Both the position numbers and the translations under genes were made by a program. From Phanerodontia chrysosporium (Eukaryota; Basidiomycota; Agaricomycetes; Polyporales; Phanerochaetaceae), in NCBI GenBank assembly GCA_001910725.1, contig MJGA01000006.1, positions 930,001 to 994,000 on the forward strand: a stretch of 64,000 bases of DNA, given 5' to 3'. Every line of letters begins with the position of its first letter. Position 1 is the stretch's first letter. The notes below the pieces were generated by a model. It ran no database searches and was not told where the DNA came from. It saw nothing but the letters and a program-made list of their open reading frames with translations. Below are positions 11,468 through 23,313 of the stretch, in pieces.

Positions 11468-13490
11468 GCTGTAAGACTGCTGTGCGGCGACGTTCGAACG
11501 TGGCGAATGTCCTGAAGACTGTCTTTCGAGATAAGCAGGTCTTTTTATGTTCTCAACGTGTTTCTCATTTAGGTGCTGTATGAAGGTCGCACAATCTGAC
11601 GACGGATGTGGGGGAGCAGATTCATCCGCAATAGTGTCGTGAAAAACCCTCTGCTCGTGGACCGTGACAGTCGCGCAAAGTGGGCTATCCCATATGGCTA
11701 CTGAGGGCGTACGAACCTCGGTGAGCCAACCATATGCAGGAGAGGACTCAGCGATCAATCACGACGAGATGCAATTGACACTTACAGAGCCCGATTCTCC
11801 GTCAGCATTGTGATTGCTAGCCAGTTGAAAGGGCCTGTTAGAGCTGAGAGGCGACGATCACTTGTCAGTTGAGCATGTCAAAGAGCGTCTTCGCTCGTGT
11901 CATGCGCACCTAAGTGCCTTTCGGCAGTTCATCTGGCATCTGAGGGGCACGACCCATCTACATCAGTGCCTGCAAAGTCCTAATCGTCCAGAGTTTTCCA
12001 TGCTAGGAAGAGATGATGCAAGGGCAGGGACTGTTGCATCTTGCCTAGAGAGGTGACGAGATGCTTATTGAGGAGTCGCTGAGACGGATCATCGCAGATT
12101 GTGGCCAATGCAAGCTTTGGAGAGAATGCACCACGCCAATCCCGATGTGTTGCTGTATCACAGGCTGCGTACATGTGCCTTGCTGTAGTCGCTGGACTAT
12201 CTGTTAACGTTCAAATTAGTCGCCGACTGAGAAAGCCCAATTCTAACCGGACGCACTGAGTCTCAGCGACAGCCAATGCGGCGAGATCCAATCAAGACTA
12301 ACTAGGAATGGTCTCAAATCAGCATGTGACAAAAGATATGCACTGAGTTGTTGTGTCGTGGTACATACTAGCTTATATACAGACTTCGGTCGGTCAATCG
12401 CTGGGAGGCAGGATGTGTGGTACTCTTTGAGTTGCAGTACAATCAGCTGTTCTCGCAAGTCATAGACTTCGTCGGCATATTCAGGATCTCACGTTCGAAG
12501 GCCCCGAGTACGCTCCTCCGCCCCCTAGTCTGTGGGTGCGAGAGCGAGCAGGCGTAAGTGGATGCCTAAGCGCATTTCTCAGTCCGCATGTACAATTTGT
12601 ATGTGATCCCACCACTGACCTAGAGTTTCGAGCACCTTGCGGCGGTGTATCACCAAACCCGGCCTGCGTCGGACTGGCCTCGCTGTGAGATACGATCGGC
12701 ATGTCGGTATAGAAGTCCGGTGCTCTTTCGCTCGCTCTTAGGTACAGCCCGTCTCTCGGGAGCTGTGTCGGTGACATCGGCGAGCTGTTTTCCTCGTTGA
12801 TGCTTGTAGCAAGAGCCGTCCGTGTTCATGTCAACTGGCATGAAACATATTTGCGAGCGATGGTTTGCGCAGAAAGTGTCATGCTCGACTGAGGTCTGCA
12901 GGCTGGGTCGGGGTCCGCGATAGGCGTTCGCAGTCTGCAGCTGCGCATGTGCACTCGAGGCGCTCTAGATGGTGCTGATGATGCGCCATAGCACCATATA
13001 TGGTAAAAGGCGGGGGCAGGCACGCCGAAGCGCACGACGGCCGCGGGCGTCTATTGATGGAACACAGGCGTGGGAGATGCATATTGAACGCCAGGGCGGG
13101 GGACGGAACGATGGCGGCGGAGGAAAGTCCGATGACAAATGGTAAGAACAACCCTGACTCTGTTCCGTTCGCTCATGTGCCCGATCAAACTCAGGTCCGA
13201 CTACCTTAGCCGCCGACAGGAGAGGCGGGTGTCGGGAGATGATGCGCAACTCATCTTCCATATCGTTTCGTGCATATGCCACATGTAATTCTGCAACTAG
13301 GGATTGCAACATGTCACAAACACTGCGCTGCAGTGGACATACGTAGTAGTTAGGAAAGTGTGACCCAGGAAACGGCACAACTAGAGCGAACATAGACAAT
13401 ACAGGAGTCCGGGGTGTTAGGACCGATGGCTAGTGTACAACAACAAGAAACATCATTGGGAAGTCGGTGTCAAGCATCGCAAGGTGCTGC
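11468..13490. other. Gene-poor region
   Basis: Two kilobases hold open frames up to about 180 codons (11219-11758 and 12965-13399, both minus). Apart from the start of the peptidase, these have no family resemblance or splice continuity. A TATA-like CATAAAAAG on the minus strand near 11539-11547 fits the broken peptidase promoter. No RNA gene or repeat was recognised. Confidence 0.4.
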
Positions 13491-14135
<645 letters not shown>

Positions 14136-14222
14136 TTACGAGAAAGAAGTGTGAGTGCTGCTCGAGAGGGCTGAGATGGTGGTGGTTGAGGAAGAAGAGA
14201 TGGCTAGAGTCCGCGCTGGACT

Positions 14223-14228
14223 TATATA
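14223..14228 (-). promoter_or_regulatory. TATA box of histone H3
   Basis: On the minus strand the sequence reads CATATATAAG about 100 bases before the H3 start codon. This is a sensible place for a fungal TATA box. Four CGTGACG heptamers lie just upstream of it. Confidence 0.6.
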
Positions 14229-14236
14229 TGCCGACG

Positions 14237-14294
14237 CGTGACGCGCAGCACGTGACGTTCAACGAAGGCGCGTTGATCGTCACGCGCCGTCACG
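14237..14294. promoter_or_regulatory. Fourfold CGTGACG cluster upstream of H3
   Basis: The heptamer CGTGACG occurs at 14237-14243 and 14251-14257, and as its complement CGTCACG at 14278-14284 and 14288-14294. That is four exact copies in 58 bases, two in each orientation, directly upstream of the TATA box. The TGACG core is the half-site of CREB/ATF-type bZIP proteins. A role in S-phase or general H3 transcription is inferred from position only. Confidence 0.55.
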
Positions 14295-15675
14295 TATCCG
14301 ACCTCATCGCGTAGGCGCCTAGCGGTCGCTTGCCAAGTGTCTTCCAAGTTCCTGAAATTCTGGATCCTCAACCGGTAGACGAGTTAGCTTTGCCTGCTTG
14401 CCGTCTTCTTTAGCCATTGTATCGCGACACTAAGGTATGCCGACTCATCACACACATGACGCACGACGAGAATATTCAACTAGTAACGTCGTTCGAGGCT
14501 TAGGCGGCCAGTGCCCGTACACCACTACTTAGGTGCAAAGCGCTGCTGCAAGCCACAAGCTCCACACAACTACACATTATACATCTGCAGATTATTACCG
14601 ACGAAACTCAATCTTCTGTTGCTTGTATTCCTTCCTAGGCAACCCGTTGCTCTTGGGCAATAGACGTGGCATCATGCAGACTCATATGTCTGTTCATGCG
14701 AGGCGGGACACACTTGCGTTTCGAAGGATGGCCCTCTTGTGGCACTCTCCGCTACATTGAGTATTGTGTGCACATTTTGTTTGACTGGTATTCACTACTG
14801 ATACTATAGAGCTGCAGACGTAACGGATAGCGAGGCCATCAGAGCGACTCCTTCGTCCTCAGACTTCGGAGTCGAACGTTGCCTGAGGGCTTTTCTGCTT
14901 ATTGTCGCTGGTTGACACTCGATCTCGGCCACCGTTTTGTACTCGAGGGCTTGTGGACTTCCCGCGATGTATGGGCCAGGAACGAGCTGTCCACCGAGCT
15001 CGTCCTCCGTATTGCACCGCAGCAGCTTGACAGCGGAGCATCCTTCATACCGACCGTCAAGACTTGCGTGGGAGAGCGGAACCCGGAGAGATGTGGGCAC
15101 CGAGCAATAAGGTTGAGTTCTCCCTCTGTACCTCACACCGGCGGCTGACCGCGGACGGAAGCTCATTCACAGGACTGTTTGTCCCTCGTGGCGGTCCGTT
15201 TCTCCGGGGCGCGACATATTGGCGTTCAAGATTAGAGACATGCTACATGCTGAAGACTCGCCGTACTTGGATGGTTACGACAAGGCAGCTGCGTGCTTTG
15301 GGCCGGAGGTTTCCTCTCAAGGCAATATTGTATATGCTCGACGGTAAACGCTGCAATGCCGCAGCGTGAGCATGTACGACATGCAGGATACCGACCATTC
15401 ATCTTGAGTAAACCAGGCAGCTCGTGCCTTGCAGGCGGTTGGTGCATGATCTTCCCTTCGGAGTAAATGCGCGCTGCCCCGTGACTGTTCCTGGATGTCG
15501 CTCTCTGGTGAGATAAGGGCGGGACAGCCTGGGGCCTTGAATGATTCGCTCACACAGGTGCGCTAGGTGGCCACAATATAAGTTGCAGCATTTCTAACTG
15601 TGCCTCTGCAACCTCTAGGCCTTCCCTCCTTTCCGACGGCTGCTGCTCCTTGCCGCTCTTGCAGAAGTAGACAAA
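14295..15675. other. Gene-poor region
   Basis: Open frames on both strands (for example 14804-15166 minus, 120 codons) show no family motif. The right part contains the upstream region of the DUF4436 gene. Nothing else was recognised. Confidence 0.4.
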
Positions 15676-17219
15676 ATGGACAATTCGTGAGTACCGCGCT
15701 TTTGGTTTCTGCTGTCCACACTAATGCTGACGATCTCGCCAGAGAAAAGTCTTCACTGGCACCGTCGCTGCCGGCCCCTCTCGCGAAACGACCATCGCGA
15801 CTCGGAAGCTGGGTCCAGAGCCCTTCGCGGTGCGCCCAGTGGACACGCGTGTTCCTCAGCATCATCGCTCCCATGCTCGTCGTCGTCGCACTCGGCGTCG
15901 GCATCGGCTGGCGGTTCCGCACACAGCCCTTCAACACGCCCCCGGCTCCCGACGACTTCGACGGCGCGAGCTCACCGTACGGCTCGTGCTCCAGAGTGTC
16001 GATCCACTCTTGAACGGAGGCACTATCAATATCTACTGGACCATCTTGGACGACAACTGCTTTGATAGCGACAGTAATCCATCGGACACGCCGGATCCTG
16101 AGCACTGCCCGCCGGTCAACATCTATATGGAACCGTGAGTAGCGTAGTCCGCGACGTTGCGACCGACTGATTTAGAGTTTCTCTAGCTCTGGCTTCGCAG
16201 GAGTCACAGTGACGCCAACCACTACCGCAAGTAACACCATACCATCGAACCCAGTATACGTGCTGCTGCCATCGACGGACTGGCGCGCCGACTATGCGAC
16301 GTTCACGACGTCCCTGGCCATCGGGTTGCGTAAATACCAGGCGTCCGACACGTTGTTGAACTATCCCTTTGACAAGTACGTACGCCTCCCACACTTTCGC
16401 TGAATAGCTCTTTGACGATCGTGTAGGTATGTAACAGAGATCTTTGCCTACGCTGAAGTCAACGGCACGGGCGATCCCGTGGCACTCACCGTTGCAGATG
16501 CTACCGGTGTTGCGTTGTATGTCCAACCTCCCTCCGCGTCCTGGACTCACATGTTTGACACGACTTCTAGTGGATTTGATGTGTACGTTCCTACGGCAGC
16601 GCAGCTCTTGAAGGAATACGGCATAAACATCTCGAATTCTGAAGTGCAAGAGGGCCCGGCAGGCTCGCTCGATCTTATACTCGACATTGAACGGACGGTA
16701 CTCGTCCGGGCGTACGTCGTGACGATCGTGGTCGCTATGTGTATGCACGCGTTTTTTGCTACGTTTGCCCGATACTAACGTAGCACAGGGGTCATCACGC
16801 TGCTGCTCCTTGCCATTTCTGTCAAGGCCGCGTTCTTCATGTACAACGTGGATATGACGATCCTCGCCGCGCCTGTGGCCACGCTGTTCGCATTCACCAC
16901 GCTGCGCACGGCGCTACCTGGTGCTCCCTCTGGCTTTGGTACGTCTTTCCAACGTTTTGTGCGCGAGGACAGTCGCTGACGTGCGTCTCCAGGTGCCATT
17001 ATCGGTATGCACGGCAGCAGATCAACTTGAACGTAATACTCACGACTGTTATAGATTTTGTCGGGACGCTGCCGTCGCTCGCAGTGCTGATATGCATCGT
17101 ACGTAGTTTTACATGTTGCACAAGTGCGCTGCTGAGCCGATTTCCTCCAGACGGTCATCTGCCTACTCCATGTGCTTATCCGCTCGACACGGAAGATCAC
17201 GCGCGACTCTGAGGCGTAA
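15676..17219 (+). CDS. DUF4436-type transmembrane protein
   Basis: A membrane protein of unknown function, about 393 residues after one repair, in eight exons: 15676-15686, 15743-16134, 16187-16375, 16427-16740, 16789-16938, 16993-17004, 17055-17098, 17151-17219. A short cytoplasmic start is followed by a transmembrane helix VFLSIIAPMLVVVALGVGIG near residues 40-60. Next come a large extracytoplasmic domain (NIYWTILDDNC, ...VTVTPTTTASNT) and three C-terminal helices: VVTIVVAMWVITLLLLAISV, LAAPVATLFAFTTLRTALPG and FVGTLPSLAVLICITVICLL. The order matches the DUF4436 family common in agaricomycetes. Exon 6 is only 12 bases. The donor after GCTATGT at 16740 was preferred because it restores MWVITLLLL. 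One frame break near 15967 is repaired by adding a G (GCGGAGCTC). Confidence 0.7.
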
Positions 17220-18219
17220 AATCACGCGTGCAGCTTGAGAGAGGATTTGGCTATCTGGTTGTGTGAGTTTGATCGTTGCATATACCTAGTCAAGTACTGT
17301 ACGCGCCATTTATAACTTGTTTACCGAGTCCACCTCGAGAAAAAGCGAGGCTTGAAGCTTGAAGGATGAGCGGGTCACATCTACCAGCTTGTACCTCGCG
17401 CGACACCCTATGGTTTGAGCGCTTCGGGCTTTGCATACACAGGTACCAATACTTTCAATTGTGCACTGAGACAAAGCAGGGTTTAGCATACTGTGCCGTA
17501 TTCGCGCCGTCCGCCCTCGACATGTTCGTCGGCGAGCCCACATCCAATGGCGTCTATATCGAGGGCCCGCCAACTCCGCTGATGCGCCGCTTCAATTCCA
17601 GCTGGGGGAAAGCTCACAGATCGAGACGCAACCTCGCGATACTCCCTCCGACTTGGTCTCTGTCTTGTAAACACTTGCGCGATATACTCCTGCCTGGGTA
17701 GTGTGCCGTAAGATCTACTGCTTTACTAACACAGAGACTAGGAGTATGCAGGGGCTCGTTCGATACTACACTTGGCCGTGGCTGATGTCAAGCGACCTAT
17801 ACACCAGCTAGGTTGTGCACTAGCACTAGCTGTCGAACCCGAGGCAAACCTTCTGTCAGACATTATTATACGCTCTAGCACCATGTTGGCTCATGCAGTG
17901 AGTGTGCTTATGTCTCTGATTCTCAAGCGGTACGGACTAAGGAGTGATTGAAGGCGACGACGTCGATACCGCCTACAACGGCCGCAGAATGAACCGAGAG
18001 TACGCATCAAGCTGCCACGGCCCAGTCCAGGCGCGCCCCGTGAGCAGGCTCTGACATCACGCACGCTCGAAACTTGCTCGAAGAACCCAACGTGCTGGCG
18101 GCGGATCGGCAATGTGGCGTGATCTCCTCCCGTAGGTATATACCGTCCACCGTTTGCGTCCGTCTCGTCCTCGTTTTTTCCTCTCCCCATCCTTGCGTCT
18201 CTGAGATATCGAGACCGAC
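17220..18219. other. Intergenic region
   Basis: One kilobase holds a 111-codon open frame (17366-17701 plus) that has no recognised relatives. The part before 18220 is pyrimidine rich (CGTCTCGTCCTCGTTTTTTCCTC) and is probably the core promoter of the next gene. Confidence 0.35.
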
Positions 18220-19699
18220 ATGTCTACGGACTACGAAGCCGACTTGAACTTTGCTCCGCCTCCAAACTTCTTCCGAACCGTCGCAAACAGTGCTCAGCTT
18301 TCTGTGCTTGAAACGCTCTACCGGACCACATGTGGACGCGCTGCAAAGAACGACATCTCGCGTGTATCGGCAGTGACCGGACTGTGCGTATACTCCCGTC
18401 CTTTCTCCTTTCGCTGCTCATCGACGCGCCTTTGATTCCAGCGAAGTCAAATGGATTCGCAAATGGCTCAGCCGCAGGCGCTGTCGTAGCAAGTCTCGCG
18501 CGTCTCATGAAAGCGACATGTCTCCGCTGGACTCCTCCCAAGCTCCCAGACGGGCGTCTGTTTCAAATGCGCCTCACGACAACCTTTTCACCAGCGCACC
18601 AGACTCAGTCTTCCCGCCGCGCCCGGCTATATGCGCGCCATCTCTGCGCCAACCCTGCTCACATCCAGCGCGCATAATGGATACCACCAGCTGCCTCACG
18701 CGTTGGACGCGATGCCAGGCTTCTATAACGTCCGCCGTGCCGCTGGCCTCTCTCATGCAGGCATTCCTCCCACGTCGATTGCGCCTCCGTATTTGGTCCC
18801 GACGTCAGAACCGGAGACCCACGATGCGACTTTGGCAGCATCTACCAAAGCTTTGCCACGGTACCCTCTGATAACCAATATGCTACGTTTGATACGTCTT
18901 CTACTGGTGTAGGCGAACTAGACCGAGCTTCTACCCCTGGCTTTCTTCAAGACCTTGGATACATGTCTAAACACCAGCGCCAGGCCCTTCAGCCGACGTC
19001 CATGCAAGCTGCCATGCTCTCTGCTCTGGAAATCGAGCTAGACGGCAACGTATTCCCGGATGCACCTGCTGCGCTAGAACACCACGGCGCAGAAATTTGC
19101 GTTCCCGCATACGACCAGCCCTGTCCGTTGTTCTTCCGTGTGAGCTTAGAGGATCTAGAGAAGATGGCCCCCGAAGCGAGAGGGAGCGCCTCAGCACTGT
19201 CTGCAGCGCTGCACTTGGGCAGAGCGGCCGCGTTGCCACCTGGTACGTACAGTGACACCCCAAGCAGAGTCTACCTGACCCGCGCTAAGCAGCGTCGGAG
19301 CCAGCGTCGGAGCGTACCCATGTCCCCACGCCGTTTGCCGAGCCGGGAGTATACGTCGTTGCCGGGGCGGAAGACGAGGATGAGGAGGACGAGGATGAGG
19401 AGCTGCCAACCCCGACAGACGAGACCCCGCCGCTCGCCCTGCTGCAACCCGCGCCGCGCAAGCCGATGCCTCCCTTGGGCAGGGCCTTCTCAGTATGCTT
19501 GATGCGTAAGAGGGAGAGGCCTGGCTCTGGCTCCGGTAATATGAGGTCTGGCTTCTGCCTGGTTCTACCCACGTACAATACTTTCCAAGGCTCGAGCGAT
19601 TCTACCCGGGCTCTACACGGCGACCCGGTGTTCATAATATTCTACCTCACGGCCGACGGACATTACCAAGGGGTCCGGATCGCCTGTCGGACCCGCTGA
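18220..19699 (+). CDS. Homeodomain-like transcription factor, frames interrupted
   Basis: A probable DNA-binding protein. Exon 1 (from 18220) starts MSTDYEADLNFAPPPNFF and runs into QLSVLETLYRTTCGRAAKND, then DISRVSAVTGL. After an intron (about 18381-18438) comes SEVKWIRKWLSRRRCRSK. This helix-turn-helix layout with a final KWLSRRR resembles a homeodomain (W-F-x-N-R-R). The rest is low complexity, rich in Pro, Ser and Ala, with an acidic tract (EDEEDEDEEE) near 19370-19405, as in activation regions. Two one-base repairs are needed: C at 18622-18624 (giving PPRPGYMRAISAP) and G near 18826 (giving DADFGSIYQSF). An intron at about 19242-19290 is likely. The 3' end is uncertain: one frame stops near 19508 and another at 19699. 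It could instead belong to another HTH class. Confidence 0.5.
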
Positions 19700-20262
19700 C
19701 AAAGCGAACGCGACCGGATGCAAACGACGCCACGAGGCCTCTATGCCATTTATGGAACATCGCGTGTCTCCGTAAACCTTCGGGTCCGCACGTATGTCGC
19801 CGACTCTGACAAGGGCGTACGTCTTGCCCAATACTGCGGACTGTTGGCGATAATGCTCGTTGTGCACATCTCGCTGCTATTTCAGATGATCTATTTCTGT
19901 CATCGCGGGACAATGCGCATGTAGGCATCAGGTACTAGTACTAGACGGTGAGCTGCAACAATTCCTGATGCTCCTGTCAACAGCACCGGCAGAGACGGTC
20001 TCACTACGGTCTCGTCATCTCTTTCCAACGGTCTATTCTCGTTCGGGGGCCAGTGCGGCTCGACGGCAAGTACGTGGAGGCTCGGGGACCCAGGCGCACG
20101 GGCAGCTCCCCAGGTCATGCCCGAGGCCGAGGCTGACCAAATCGGGAATCTAGGAAGATGCACACGAACGGCGCGAAGGCCTACGCATCCCATAGTGGAC
20201 TTTGCAAACAGAAGCATGGGGAGCCGCCAGCCCGAGCCTGACCAAGCGGAGCTGTGGGGATG
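19700..20262. other. Intergenic region
   Basis: No gene was recognised. Near-repeats of CCCGAG(C/G)CTGACCAA occur at about 20121-20140 and 20230-20246, in the upstream region of the dehydrogenase. Confidence 0.35.
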
Positions 20263-20270
20263 TATATAAG
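20263..20270 (+). promoter_or_regulatory. TATA box of the short-chain dehydrogenase
   Basis: TATATAAG lies 86 bases before the start codon at 20356, followed by an A-rich, CA-rich leader. Position and sequence fit a fungal TATA box. Confidence 0.6.
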
Positions 20271-20355
20271 TGCACACTGAGCTCCCAGAATTCTCAGCAT
20301 CGCCTTCCAGAAAAAAAAACCACCAAATACCTCTTACTTCATCCTTCTAATCGCA

Positions 20356-21382
20356 ATGTCCTCTGCTCGTGTTTGGCTTGGTGAGTACGACATGCAATGA
20401 GAGGCCGCCTACCACGCTGACACATCGTGCAGTGACCGGTTCTTCATCGGGTTTCGGCCGCCACGTCGTCGTCGAAGCCCTCGCCCGGGGAGAAACCGTC
20501 GTCGCCACGCTGCGCAAGCCAAGCGATCTCGACGACCTGCGCGCGCAGTACCCGCCGAGCCAGCTGCTTGCCGTCCGGCTGGACGTCACGAAGACGGACG
20601 AGATCGCAGACGCGTTCCGCACCGCGAAGCATGCGTTCGGGCGCGTCGACGTCGTCTTCAACAACGCCGGCACGTCGTTCTTTGCCAACGTCGAGGGCAC
20701 GCCAGAAGACAGGGCGCACGCGCTCTTTGATGTCAACTTCTGGGGCGCTGCGAACGTCATGCGCGAGGCCGTGCGCTTCTTCCGCGAGGAGAATGCCCCC
20801 GGAGCAGGCGGTGTGCTGATCAACCTCTCGTCGGTCGTGGCAGTCCAAGGCCTCCCTGTCTTTGGATACTACAGCGCGTCCAAGCATGGTACGATAACAC
20901 GGTTACTCAAACTACAATTTTATGGCTTACCGTGATTCTTCCTGCAGCATTAGACGGTCTGACCCAGGCCCTCGCCTCTGAGCTTGACCCGAAATGGAAC
21001 ATCAAGGTGCGTGCACTTTTCTGGTGCTTCCGGGGCCCGCTAACCCTTCCTCTAGATCATAAATGTCCTCCCAAGCTTCTTCCGTACAGACATTGATGCA
21101 AAGAGTGGCGCCCCCATCCAGCCGCATCCCGCGTACACCGAGAGCACGGGCAAGGTCTGGCAGTACCTCAGATCTGTCTTCAACCCGAACCGCGCCGTGC
21201 GCATCGGCGACCCGAAGAAGGCTGCCGAGAAGATCTACGAGGCCTCGAGGCTCCCGCAGCCGCCCTTCCGTCTGCCCCTCGGGCCCCAGGCGGTCGAGGA
21301 GACGAGGAAGAAGGCTGAGGCGTTGGCAAAGGCTGTCGAGGAGTACGGATCTTGGTCTGACGATGTTCTCGAGGAGCAGTAG
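20356..21382 (+). CDS. Short-chain dehydrogenase/reductase (SDR)
   Basis: An NAD(P)-dependent oxidoreductase of the classical SDR family, 288 residues, intact. Exons: 20356-20380, 20433-20888, 20948-21006, 21056-21382. The cofactor motif TGSSSGFG lies near residues 10-17, NNAG near 85, a catalytic serine in INLSSVVA, and the active-site YYSASKH. The C-terminal part after SFFRTDID includes a Lys/Glu-rich helix and ends VLEEQ. In many fungal annotations such proteins are grouped as retinol dehydrogenase or oxidoreductase-like, but the substrate cannot be read from sequence. It is followed on the same strand by RAE1 with 182 bases between. Upstream TATA box at 20263. Confidence 0.9.
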
Positions 21383-21564
21383 TCTTTTGCCTTAGAGATC
21401 TTAGATGCGGAACTGCGACATAGCTCGAATATAATGCAGAGTCTGTTATACGGATGCCAGTGAACGGGCACGTGACCGCGACTCATGAGGATAAACCCCG
21501 GGGAAACCGCGTCGGAGACGAGAACAAAGGGAGCGCGCAGCGGCCGGCGCACAGACCACAGAGC

Positions 21565-23134
21565 ATGTCTTTCCTCAACAACCTCGCGACCTCGACGTCG
21601 TCCGCGGCGACGAAGGCCAGCGCCGCCGCCCTCGCGGCCTCGACGCCCGTCTCGCTCAAGGACGACGTGCAGGTCGTCTACCCGCCCTCGGACTCGGTCT
21701 CCTCCCTCGCGTTCTCGCCCACGGAGAACTTCCTTGCTGTAGGGAGCTGGGACTGCAAGGTGAGTGGCGCGGCGTTGCGTTGCGGCGAAATCACTCATAC
21801 TCGGGCAGGTGAGGCTGTATCAGGTCGCGCCGACGACGGGGCAGACGCGAGGCGTATGCATGTGGGAGCACGATGCGCCGGTGCTGAACGTCGCTTGGAC
21901 CAAGGTGCGTCCCAAGCGTGAGCCCCCTCGATTGCCACCGCTGAGCGAAAACTTTGTGTGCAGGACGGCTCAAAGATGTTTGCTGCTGACTGTGACGGTG
22001 TTGGCGTTATAGTAGACTTCGCAAGAGGACCGGTGCCATTCCAGGTAGCCAGACACGACGGGCCGATCAAGTCCATGAAGTGGATAGAGACGCCGCATGG
22101 CGGGATACTTGCCACTGGTGGATGGGACAAGACCTTGCGAGTGCGTCCACAGGAATCGCTGACAAATCTCAGAGCCGTGATGCTAATAGGAGCAGTACTG
22201 GGACTTGCGCATCTGCGACCCGATTGCTGTCGTGCAACTCCCGGAACGAGTATATTCCATGGATGCACGGTACCCCATGCTGGTCGTCGGGACTGCGGAT
22301 CGACAAATGCAGCTCTACGACCTCACGAACCCCACGGTTCTATTCAGTGTTTGTCGTGACTTTCTTCCCTGCTGGTCCTCATACTGATGCTACGCATGTG
22401 CCACTCAGAAGAAGCCGTCCCTTCTCAACATGCAAACGAGAGTCGTCACCTGTGGGGACGGCATGTACGCATACGGAGGTGTCGACGGACGCGTTGGCAT
22501 GCAGTGAGCCACCTGTCTTGCCCTGAATGTACTCTCTGCGTCGTTGCTCACTGCCTTGCAGCTGGCCATCGACCTCGGACCCTAACGCAGACGAGTAAGC
22601 ATCGGACCTCTGCTTTCCATGTATAGCACGCTCACCTAGCTTTCAGCAAGAAGTTCGCGTTCAAAGCGCACAGAACGCGCCTCCCCACCGACCCAGCTAC
22701 ATCGCCCGGTTCGGTGGTCTGGGCCGTGAATGATATCGCTTTTCATCCGTTGTACGGCACCTTTGCGACTTGCGGTATGTCTCCAATAGACTGATATGTG
22801 CGCCACTCGCGGCTGACGACGAGCTGGTCCAGGCTCTGATGGGTCCATAATAGTCTGGGATGGAGAGAATCGCAAGAAGATCAAGAGTATGTCTGTTCTT
22901 CTGAAAATCCGCTTATTAGCAAGCTAACTGTCGTCGATAGCCTTCGAATCGGTCGGCGGACCGATCACTGCTATGTCTTTCAACCGTACAGGCTCGATGC
23001 TTGCCTATGCAGCGTCCTATGACTGGCACAAGGGGCACACAGGAAATGTTCCCAGCGTGCCTAACAAGGTCATGCTCCATTCATGCAAGGACGATGAGGT
23101 TAAACCTCAGCCGGCGACAAAGACTACGGCGTAG
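21565..23134 (+). CDS. RAE1: mRNA export factor RAE1/Gle2 (WD40 propeller)
   Basis: A nuclear-pore associated WD40 protein that takes part in poly(A) RNA export and mitotic spindle checkpoint control through NUP98. Nine exons give 374 residues without repair: 21565-21759, 21809-21904, 21964-22140, 22196-22348, 22409-22503, 22562-22594, 22647-22774, 22833-22886, 22941-23134. Diagnostic parts are [67 protein letters not shown], and the long insertion KKFAFKAHR before [20 protein letters not shown]. It ends with [11 protein letters not shown], highly conserved in RAE1. The gene converges with the P450 whose stop lies 180 bases away. Confidence 0.95.
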
Positions 23135-23313
23135 TGCGAATTTCCTCGACGGCAGGAATCTGGAATGACTTTTCGTTCTTTATATTCGGATGGACAACAC
23201 CAACTCGGATGATCTGTAGCCACATATCTCTTGCTTCGTGGATTTCAATTCAATGATCGGGATGTAATCAAGGAGGAGTGTACCTGCACAGAGAGACGAC
23301 CCATCTCAATGCT

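Noticed and set aside
15563..16105. A 180-codon open frame on the minus strand
   Set aside because: It lies antisense to the DUF4436 gene, whose splicing and membrane segments are far better supported.
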